64,000 nt of DNA from Molanna angustata (Eukaryota; Arthropoda; Insecta; Trichoptera; Molannidae): the NCBI GenBank assembly GCA_963576475.1, contig OY754967.1, positions 22,097,914-22,161,913 of the forward strand, written 5' to 3'. A program made the translations under genes and the position numbers. The notes below the pieces were generated by a model. It was not told where the DNA came from and searched no databases. It worked only from the letters and a program-made list of their open reading frames with translations. Positions 56,801 through 64,000 of the stretch are shown one piece after another. How positions within the stretch are numbered: the first letter of the stretch is position 1; the number at the start of each line of letters is the position of its first letter.

Positions 56801-59800
56801 TATTTTATTTTTCCATATATCTCAGAAACCATAAACGCTAGATCGCTGAAAATTGGTACAAACATAGACAAATACAAAATCTCAAATTAGTTTTTTCAAA
56901 AAAATTCCAGGGTTTCTCAAACATTTTTTATTAAGAAAAATATTTTTTTTATGATAAATTTATGAGTTTAACTGCCTATATTTCCAAAACTTTTACAATT
57001 ATCGAAAACAGCCGAAACACCCCAACTAGATAATTTAATTTTCTATAAAAAATATTAACATTGTAGTAGAAGATCTCAATTTTTTTTTAACAATTTTTTT
57101 AAAAATTGAATTAAGTGACGACATCGCTTCATACATTTTGTATGGCAGTCGCCTATACACAATATGTAAGAAGACTTAATAGTTTGTTACTTCATCTCCA
57201 AACATACATACATACCATCATGCAATTTGCATATTCTGGGTAGGAAAAAGGATCTTCCTCCATACTATCCTATCTTGACATACATACCTACATATGTTGT
57301 ATAGAAAACAAAATATCTGAAAATATTCAATAATTTGTATCTATGGGTTTATAGTTTGGTACATATTCTTCAACTGTACATACTATCGCTATCGACAGTT
57401 GGATCTCATGTGTTACATGCAACTATTTATATTAATAATATCTTTGTATATCTATTATTTTAACGCCTTTTATATTAAAACGATTTATAAAAAAAGCATT
57501 GTTCGGATTTTTGTTAGGACTTAAAAACATAATTTTAAAACATCAAATTCTTTCCAATCTGATTGTTAAATCATCATCTCCTGTTCTTATATCCCAGTTC
57601 ATTTGGGGCGTCTCCTAGTCTTCAGTCGCTATGATCTGCGACTCTAGGACTCCAGGATTTCCTGTGGGACACCTCTCAATACCGATTTGATTGTCATCTA
57701 TATTATAAATTTGAATGTTTGTATCTATGTATGTATCTATGTATGTGTTGAATGCGCTCCTAAACCGCTCATCCGATAGCGATGAAACTTTGGTGAACTG
57801 TCGAGAGTATACCAGGGATGGTTTCTGGATCAAAAAATTTTAACTTCTTCTTCTTCTTCATCGAGTTTTAGGTCATTTTACCTATGAAGGTGGACTATCC
57901 TGGGAACCGTTCATCCGATTGCAATTAAACTTTGGTGAATTGTCGATCGTATGCCCGGGATGATTTCTGAATTTAAAATATTTTCTTCTTCTTCTTCTTC
58001 ATCGGGTATCAGGTCATTTTACATATAAAGGTGGACTAACCTGAGAACCGTTCATCCGATTGTAATGAAACTTTGGTGAATTGTCGAGCGTATGACCGGG
58101 ATAGTTTATGGATTAAAAAATTTTTCTTCTTCTTCTTCTTCATCGGGTATCAGGTCATTTTACCTATGAAGGTGGACTATCCTGGGAACCGTTCATTCAA
58201 TTTCAATGAAACTTTGATGAATTGTCGAGTGTATGCCCGGGATGGTTTCTGGATTAAAAAAAAATTCTTCTTCTTCTTCTTCATCGGGTATCAGGTCATT
58301 TTACCGATGAAGGTGGACTATCCTTGGAACCGTTCAATCAATTTCAATGAAACTTTGATGAATTGTCGAGCGTATGACCGGGACCTACTGAAGGGACGGG
58401 AGGTAATGAAGGGACGGGAGTAACTGAAGGGACGGGAGTAATTGAAGGGACGGGAGTAATTGAAGGGACGGGAGTAACCGAAGGGACGGGAGTAACCGAA
58501 GGGACGGGAGTAACCGAAGGGACGGGAGTAACCGAAGGGACGGGAGTAACCGAAGGGACGGGAGTAACCGAAGGGACGGGAGTAACCGAAGGGACGGGAG
58601 TAACCGAAGGGACGGGAGTAACCGAAGGGACGGGAGTAACCGAAGGGACGGGAGTAACCGAAGGGACGGGAGTAACCGAAGGGACGGGAGTAACCGAAGG
58701 GACGGGAGTAACCGAAGGGACGGGAGTAACCGAAGGGACGGGAGTAACCGAAGGGACGGGAGTAACCGAAGGGACGGGGGTAACTGAAGGGACGGGAGTA
58801 ACTGAAGGGACGGGAGTAACTGAAGGGACGGGAGTAACTGAAGGGACGGGAGTAACTGAAGGGACGGGAGTAACTGAAGGGACGGGAGTAACTGAAGGGA
58901 CGGGAGTAACTGAAGGAACGGGAGTAACTGAGGGAGGTACTGAAGGGACGGGAGGTACTGAAGGGACGGAAGGTACTGAAGGGACGGGAAGTACTGAAGG
59001 GATGGGAGGTATTGAAGAGTCTGAAGCGACGGGTGGTTATGGAGGACAATTTTTAATTATACAGGCAATACGAAGTTTGCCGGGTGTTCACTAGTCTATA
59101 TTATAAATTTGAATGTTTGTATCTATGTATGTATCTATGTATATGTTGAATGCGCTCCTAAACCGTTCATCCGATTACGATGAAACTTTGGTAAATTGCC
59201 GAGCGTATGACCGGGATGGTTTCTGGATTTAAAAAAAAATATTTTTCTTCTTCATCGGGTATTACGTCATTTTACCTATGAAGGTAAAATGACCTATACT
59301 CTGGGAGAAGAAGCTCCAACTGTCCTTCCATCTCTTCGCAGGTCTTCCAGGACAGTCTCTGGATTCAAACTTTTTTCTTCTTCTTTATCGTGTATTTGTT
59401 CATTTTACCTATGAAGTTTAAGAATCCTGAAAAAAAAAGGTCCAACTGTCCTTTCATCTCTTCGCAGGTCTTCCCAGTATTGTTTCGGGAATTGAACTTT
59501 TTCTTAACCTACTGAAGGGACGGGAGGTACTGAAGGGACGGGAGGTACTGAAGGGACGGGAGGTACTGAAGGGACGGGAGGTACTGAAGGGACGGGAGGT
59601 ACTGAAGGGACGGGAGGTACTGAAGGGACAGGAGGGACAGGCAATACGAAGTTTGCCGGGGGTTCTCTAGTATTATATATAATTGCATGAAGTTATTCAT
59701 CAAATAATATTTGTTACTAAAAACAAAAAAAGATCAAATTATAAAATAAAACAACCACACTGTTTTACATCTTCGTCTTTTTATTTATTTTAAAACAATG

Positions 59801-62800
59801 AAAGCAACCGTCCTTATAAATGAGATGACGGTGTCTCGCACAGATATAACCCCTGCGGCCTTACTCTCCACTGCACATCCGATCCCAATATGATCCGACT
59901 CGCTAAGAACCTACCTTTGTAACGGAGAATGAATGCGGTAGGTAGGTATGTTTTAATAGTAATAGTTGTTCATTTGAATGTATGCAGGCGACAGATAGGT
60001 AAGTTCTAAATGAAAATTTGAAATCGAGATCGGATTCGAGTTTCAAGAGTAGGTAAGGCTACTGAATTGCGCCAGAAATATTATTTCATTTTTGGCTTGT
60101 TTACCTACTTGTACCAATGTGTATGTAAATCGAATCTTTTTTTAAATTGCATAATACGCAAACATTGGATTTTATTCCCTTTCGGGAGGCAAATGATATT
60201 TTTATTGGCAAACATTTTAACATCTCATTAGAGACGATGTTGGGTTGGGTAGAAGAACCAAGTACTCGAGTCACCTACATTGACTCCCGAAAGGGAAGAA
60301 ATCCTTTGTTTGCGTGTATGCAATTTAAAAAAAATATTCGATTTTTATAATCAATTTGTTTTGATTTAAAAATACCTAATAGAAAAGCAAATGCTTTATT
60401 TTATAAAAGTAGCACGGCATGAAAGACCAAGAACAAGACTTGGTCAAGACCGGGGTCGTCTTGGTCTACATAGGTCTTCATTTGCTTATCACTTGACTAA
60501 AGGCTGACAGTATAGCTAATTTTGACAAGATTACTAATGTTGACAATATAACTAATGTTGACCAGATAATTAATGTTGACAAGATAACCTACCCAACCTA
60601 ATACCTGATATATATTTAGTACAAAAAGTATTCGGTATTCATTACGAAGTATAAAAAAAAATAGTTTTGTGTAGGTTATCGTAAAACTAATCTAAAAATT
60701 GTATGTAACTAGCGATTTTTTTACTGTACGATCGCTTTACTCTATCGCTTTACAAATTAATGCTTCAAGGTATAATGAAAATAACATGTTTTTATTCATT
60801 AAATAATTTGATTTTTTTTAGATGTATCGTTTTCTGAGTCCGGAAGTTACGCTGAATCAAGCGCTTCCAGCTATTCTGCCTCTAAGTCAGGAAGCTACAC
60901 TTTTGGAGGGACTGGAAGCCTTCCCGGAATATCAGGAAGTGGTGAATTAGGAGCGCACAGCGGATCTCTGACTGGAGGTCTAGAATTTGGTATTGGTGGA
61001 GGACTTTCCGATACATCAAGCAAATCTCTAAGTGAAGCACAAGCAACTTCTGATGTTCACGGAGGATCTTTATCAGGCGATTTGAATTCCAAAAATGTGC
61101 ATTCTGGAGGAACACCAAGCGAACCTTTAATTGGAGGATTGAGTGCTGGAACTGGATATTCTACTGGAATAGGAATGTTACATATAGGATCGTCCGGATC
61201 TGGTATAGCTGACGGGATATCGCATGGAGATTCAATTCCTAGTATGCCTATAACTGGGGTAGGTATGACTGCTGGATTGTCAACAGGGAACTGCACTTCG
61301 TTGGGTGGAACGTCAGGTTCTGGAATTAATTATTCTAATGGATCAAAAACGGAACCAGATGGGTACCAAAGTCCATGTTCTAGCATTAGTATTGGTGAAA
61401 AACCTGCAGGAATATCAGGAACTCAAGGTGAATCTCATGAATTTGGAATTGGTTTTGAAAGTTCACCAAACATATATCAAGGTGGGTCTGATTTCAACGT
61501 TGGATCTTCTAGATCACATGCAGAATCTCAATCAGCGGGAGTATCAGGTGTGGGCAGAGAACATTCTTTAAGTCCTTCTAAATTTTCTAATGGCGTTGAG
61601 AGTCAAGCACATTCAGAACACAAAGCAACAAGCAGTGGATCATTTGGCTTTGATGTGGGAACTACTGGAACTAATTATCAATCACAAACTGGAAACAATA
61701 ACGTTGGATCAGGGTCACCAAAAATACAATATGATCGTGAACCTACTCATAGTACTGTTGGAATCAATTTCGCTAATAAACCAACAGGATTCTATAATAC
61801 TCCTTCAACTGAAATTACAAAAACTGATTACTCTGGACCTATTGGATCATATGAAAATGGCTACTCTTTCCAGTCATCTGATGCACATAATGGAGATATA
61901 TCTGCTTCACAAGGTGTAAATATTGGCATATCAACAGTACCAAATGATGCGTATAATAAATCCCCTAATAATGTTAAAACTTCCGGGCCAAGCTCTACTG
62001 CTGGTTCCACTGGTCTACAATATGAAAAATCACCTGGAGTAATGGATGTTGGAATAATATTGCCAACAAGTCCAGGTGTTATTTCTGGAAACACTCACTT
62101 TACAGGTCCATGTAGCGGATCCAAAAATACAGGAAAAAACTCGGGGTCGTTTGGAAGTACATCAAGTGCCATTATTCCAGAGTCAAAATTACCATGTTAC
62201 ACTAGTAATGGCATCACTAAAAATACATCTGGTAATACTGTTTCAACCACACACGTACACAATACACAAGAAGGAAAATACACTGGTACTTTTGGAGGAG
62301 CCCCAGGAATTTTAGGACATCAAGAAAAACCCGGATATGAAGTTGTCAAGAACACAGATATTATACATTTAAGTAATCAAAATTCATTGCATACACCAAC
62401 TCTTGGAAGTACAGTTCATTCAAATTCTGCAAGCAATGCTGGAACAATTGCCATCACAAATACTGGATATGTTCCAAGCACCACTAATCATGAATATAAT
62501 AATGGAGTATTATGTCCTTCAAACTGCAATACAAATGGAATATCTGAAAAGAATCCTCAAAGTGGACATTCGGGTAGTGGAGTATATGGATTTGGTTCTT
62601 CTGGTAGTATGTCTATATCAAATGAAGGGTCTGGAAAGTATACTGGAAGTTTTGGAGGTGCCCCTGGCATAATTTCAGCTACTGGACCGGCTTTAAATTC
62701 TGGTGCCATTGCAGGTGCATCAGTTTCAACCGGAAATTACGCAGGGACAAGTAATACAAACACACCGTACATACAACACGGTAGCTCTTTGTCAAATAGT

Positions 62801-63358
62801 GGATTGGATAAAACTGAAACTCACACAGGAAAATATGACAAATTCGACAGTGCAAAAATAAATGAAAGACCAAATGGCGCAGGAAGTTACATTGAATCTG
62901 ATTTATCAATCGGATTAGGAAATGTTGGATCAAATAGCTTCAGTGGTTCTGAAAGTTACAGTGGAACAAAAAGTCACGTTGGATCTGGAAGTCACATTGG
63001 AAACGGAAACTATAAAGGATCTGGTCAATATAGTGGATTAAATAATTATGGTGGAATAGGAGGATATGGAAGTTTGAGTAACAGTGCAGCTCAAAGTGGG
63101 TCATTTGCAAGTGCTAGTTCCGGAACATCATCGGGATCAGATATTGAAAACCACGGTTTTTACGAAGTAAATAAACCTGGTGATATATTAGGAGGAGTTT
63201 TTGGAGATATTGGAATAGGTGAATCTTCCGGAAGTCAAGCAGCATCCTCTAGTCAATCTGCAGCCTTTGGTATTGGAGGTATGAACCTTTCTGGAAGCAT
63301 TTCATCTGCTCGTGCTTCAGCTGGTGCTACTGCTGGTGCCTATTCAGGTATAACATAA
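50864..63358 (+). CDS. Secreted Gly/Ser-rich silk-like structural protein, gene 2 (two exons)
   Basis: Exon 1 is 50864-50960 (donor GAG|GTAGAT), intron 50961-60821 (9,861 bp, phase 1, acceptor TTTTTTTTAG), exon 2 60822-63358; 877 residues. The signal peptide differs from gene 1 only at residue 2 (Arg for Gly), followed by NPHGYHLKGHKTR. The body aligns with gene 1 throughout but lacks blocks, including most of the SGSGSY run and the sequence between two APGI modules, giving one fused module where gene 1 has two. Six cysteines: 190, 218, 463, 491 and the shared pair 597/601 (CPSNC). The frame is fully open, so it is probably still expressed. No canonical AATAAA follows; ATTAAA is at 63387-63392. 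Role inferred as for gene 1. Confidence 0.85.
51595..52038 (-). pseudogene. Unrecognised mobile-element-like protein fragment (147 codons)
   Basis: The frame reads RIRLGATALNSDRFGVSDRA, TAVIASSVLRDVGIITETD, SWGLFFDGRKDDTLLVENL and EEHYSLIQEPG. Proteins with the GVSDRA-AVIASSVL and FDGRKD pairs occur as repeated uncharacterised genes in several invertebrates, which suggests a transposon origin; I cannot name the family. It follows, on the same strand, a LINE tail ending near 52130, and no start or complete domain is visible. It lies inside intron 1 of gene 2, antisense to it. Confidence 0.5.
52130..52320 (-). pseudogene. LINE ORF2 C-terminal relic
   Basis: The - strand translation gives LLERVGRLRLRWEDEVRKDA, then SWKVAAEDRMGWRRKLTETK and ARFGL before a stop: the terminal (V)GRPxLRWxD ... 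AxDRxxWR motif of insect LINEs. Nothing else of the element is visible. Confidence 0.7.
52688..53018. mobile_element. MITE with perfect 8-bp target duplication, copy 1
   Basis: 331 bp with inverted ends of about 35 bp (CATAGATTTTTATTATAATA; right end in reverse CATAGGTTTTCATATAATGA). ACCCACCC is exactly repeated at 52680-52687 and 53019-53026. An 8-bp duplication points to the hAT superfamily, although CATAG departs from the usual hAT end consensus. Non-coding. Confidence 0.85.
53126..53455. mobile_element. MITE with 8-bp target duplication, copy 2
   Basis: 330 bp, closely similar to copy 1 and in the same orientation. Flanks are GCAGTGAA (53118-53125) and ACAGTGAA (53456-53463), 7 of 8 identical. 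The insertion interrupts the intronic array that is continuous in copy A (ATGAGCAGTGAAAGAAAAG near 13133). Confidence 0.85.
54409..55875 (+). mobile_element. IS630/Tc1/mariner element with D-82-E transposase, internally deleted
   Basis: 1,467 bp between inverted ends GGTACAACCCATTCGAAACT and (reversed) GTACAGTCCGTTCGGAGCTT, about 33 bp imperfect. TA lies directly outside each end (54407-54408 and 55876-55877). Compared with the 5' fragment at 49601, about 430 bp is deleted between two TAGT words, removing the transposase N-terminus. The catalytic part is intact. Confidence 0.88.
54712..55440 (+). pseudogene. DDE transposase, catalytic half, D-82-E spacing
   Basis: The 242-residue open frame starts in the linker (KMTKYRSEGRPI) and holds the catalytic triad: first Asp in IVYMDETYIHYTH, second in SVLVIDNAPYHNN, Glu in YHPEHNPIENMWSIIK. 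I count 82 residues between the second Asp and the Glu, far more than the 34-41 of most Tc1/mariner clades, and matching a reported DD82E group. KGSRYIIVHAGGEAGFIPNA and the DYHNDMN block are conserved in relatives. The helix-turn-helix DNA-binding region is deleted and the frame upstream of 54712 is closed, so no functional transposase is expected. About 120 bp downstream, an acidic Ser/Glu-rich tail (SSSSQSESEESELSGEE) is encoded in another frame. Confidence 0.85.
56392..57425 (+). mobile_element. Helentron-like non-autonomous element D, with empty site in copy A
   Basis: Begins TTCCAACTGTCGATTTGTTC and ends in CGACAGTTGGATC, hairpin CATGT-GTT-ACATG, GCAACTA. Copy A has the uninterrupted target TGAGAAAAAATATTTATATT at 13811-13830. 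No clear target duplication beyond the T/A ambiguity, as expected for rolling-circle elements. GT microsatellite at 56590-56660. Confidence 0.85.
57697..59094 (+). mobile_element. Non-autonomous Helitron (ii)
   Basis: TCTATATTATAAATTTGAAT after A to GGTGTTCACTAG before T; 3' hairpin GGCAA/TTGCC. Four to five internal 140-bp units, then about 36 units of an 18-bp minisatellite. The copy A empty site is GATTGTCATATATATTATAA near 14017-14036. Confidence 0.9.
58384..59030 (+). repeat. 18-bp minisatellite in Helitron (ii)
   Basis: About 36 units of GAAGGGACGGGAGTAACC/T, the same motif as at 35032-35455 but with a large homogeneous block of the ACC variant in the middle. The 243-codon SYSRPF/GYSRPF frame on the - strand is a translation artefact of the array. 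Confidence 0.95.
59095..59670 (+). mobile_element. Non-autonomous Helitron (iii), directly abutting (ii)
   Basis: Begins TCTATATTATAAATTTGAAT at the base after the CTAG of Helitron (ii) and ends GGGTTCTCTAG before T. It has one full 140-bp-type unit, diverged text, and seven 18-bp units of GAAGGGACGGGAGGTACT (59508-59637). The same 3' hairpin is present. Confidence 0.88.
59671..60130 (+). other. Copy B intron, partly unmatched in copy A
   Basis: 59690-59780 matches A 14038-14140 (AACAACCACACTGTTTTACA). From about 59780 to 60340 the sequence has no visible match in A. No coding signal. Confidence 0.5.
60140..60335. mobile_element. Small foldback relative
   Basis: CGCAAACATTGGATTTTATT then CCCTTTCGGGAG on the left is mirrored by CTCCCGAAAGGGAAGAAATC then CTTTGTTTGCG on the right; the spacer has CATCTCATTAGAGACGATGT and ACCTACA words recalling the foldbacks at 608 and 4866. 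About 200 bp; apparently a diverged full unit with both outer ends. Confidence 0.7.
60513..60592 (+). repeat. 18-bp minisatellite, 4-5 units (gene 2 intron)
   Basis: Paralog of 15905-16067, shorter. Units of ATAACTAATGTTGACAAG type. Confidence 0.88.
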
Positions 63359-63440
63359 TATATTTTACATTGTAATATACTTTAATATTAAAGAAATGAT
63401 ACATAGGTGCAAAAAAGTCTTTTTAGCTAATTTAATGTTT

Positions 63441-63667
63441 TCCAACTGTCGATTTGTTCAAGGGAACTTTGTTCTCTTAACATATCGACAATGTTTCAAA
63501 CCAGGATACGCGAAATTGTATGCAGGGTCTATATTTTTCACGGTTTTTTCAACATTGAGGTCAAAAAACACCAATTTAGAGGCTTCGCAGCATATATGTT
63601 CTATATACGGATTTACTAAGAATTCGAAGTAGAACATTTAGTGTATCTGTGTGTCTGTCTGTGTGTG

Positions 63668-63728
<61 letters not shown>

Positions 63729-64000
63729 GTCCGTCCCCCCTTTTAACTTTTGATCTGTTCAATTTACAGAGCCACAATTTCAGAATATATAAACAGTCAT
63801 AGGTCTACAAAACTTTTACACTCAGAATTTTGTATTTCTGTTTCAGTCAGGGGTTATCAACTTTTGAATTTTTACTTAATTTTTCCATATATCTCAAAAG
63901 CTATAAAAGCTAGAATGCTGAAAATTGGTAGGAATATAAATAGACAAATACAAAATCTCAAATTTGTTTCTTCAAAAAAATTCCAAAGTTTCTCAAACAT
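63441..64000 (+). mobile_element. Helentron-like element E, cut by the window end
   Basis: Begins TCCAACTGTCGATTTGTTCA 83 bp after the gene 2 stop codon. Interior matches the other copies (GAGGCTTCGCAGCATATATG; TTTCAGTCAGGGGTTATCAA). A (GT)n microsatellite is at 63655-63727. The 3' end lies outside the window. Confidence 0.82.
63655..63727 (+). repeat. (GT)n microsatellite
   Basis: Almost uninterrupted GT repeats of about 70 bp inside Helentron-like element E; the longest such tract in the window. Confidence 0.97.

Larger units (their letters stand above)
50961..60821 (+). other. Intron 1 of gene 2, transposon-loaded
   Basis: Twice the length of its paralog. The extra length is explained by a LINE tail and unknown ORF (51595-52320), two 8-bp-TSD MITEs, Helentron-like elements C and D, a D-82-E transposon, two Helitrons and a foldback relative. 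All lie between intact splice sites. Confidence 0.85.
37606..63440 (+). repeat. Segmental duplication, copy B
   Basis: Same order as copy A but longer (25.8 kb against about 15.5 kb), mostly because of the 9-kb insertion at 38121-47140 and the intronic insertions in gene 2. The right end runs into a Helentron-like element at 63441 after a match to A 20180-20240. Confidence 0.88.

Noticed and set aside
58318..59049. 243-codon frame of GYSRPF/SYSRPF repeats
   Set aside because: Same minisatellite artefact in Helitron (ii); no signal peptide, promoter or splice context.
61057..62933. Frames overlapping the gene 2 large exon, including antisense ones
   Set aside because: Shadows of the main frame, as for gene 1.

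Overview
The window is AT-rich eukaryotic DNA, most like a moth or butterfly (Lepidoptera). Grounds: intron-split genes with insect TATA/initiator promoters; RTE, Jockey/CR1-like and I-like LINEs and a BEL/Pao element of kinds common in Lepidoptera; Helitrons ending in CTAG; and microsatellite-linked interspersed repeats. Almost everything outside two host genes is mobile or repetitive DNA.

The core is a tandem segmental duplication. Copy A covers about 4020-19467 (continuing at 20180-20240) and copy B about 37606-63440, same orientation. Each carries one two-exon gene on the + strand: a TATA box 25 bp before an initiator, a 28-nt 5' UTR, a 97-bp first exon encoding a 19-residue signal peptide and a His-rich start, a phase-1 intron, then one large exon of Gly/Ser/Thr/Asn-rich repeats. 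Gene 1 (11456-19444) encodes 1091 residues and gene 2 (50864-63358) 877. The architecture is that of a silk-gland or other extracellular structural protein; I cannot name the family. The paralogs differ by repeat loss, by a different minisatellite number and by four extra cysteines in gene 2.

Because the flanks and introns of A and B still align, many insertions can be read against an empty site in the other copy: a 5'-truncated LINE in A (7191-8330; empty site 49060), a 9-kb composite in B (38121-47140; empty site 5532/5533), two head-to-tail Helitrons in B (57697-59670; empty site near 14024) and a Helentron-like element in B (56392-57425; empty site near 13822).

Layout: 1-4000 LINE relic, foldback elements and a 9 x 86 bp satellite; 4020-19470 copy A with gene 1; 19470-24470 SINE-like, LINE-tail, MITE and Helentron-like repeats; 24543-29714 a defective BEL/Pao LTR retrotransposon on the - strand; 29968-33170 two LINE remnants; 33879-35766 a PIF/Harbinger-like element carrying a MADF-domain relic and split by a Helitron; 36402-37605 a Helentron-like element holding a solo LTR; 37606-63440 copy B with gene 2, containing the 9-kb composite (LINE split by a PIF/Harbinger MITE, an I-like LINE with RNase H, and an unclassified DNA transposon), two complementary defective copies of an IS630/Tc1/mariner transposon with D-82-E spacing, two 8-bp-TSD MITEs, Helentron-like copies and paired Helitrons; 63441-64000 another Helentron-like copy running off the window.

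Everything is read by eye. Protein families come from motif recognition, not searches. Exact ends are given only where a target duplication or an empty site fixes them.
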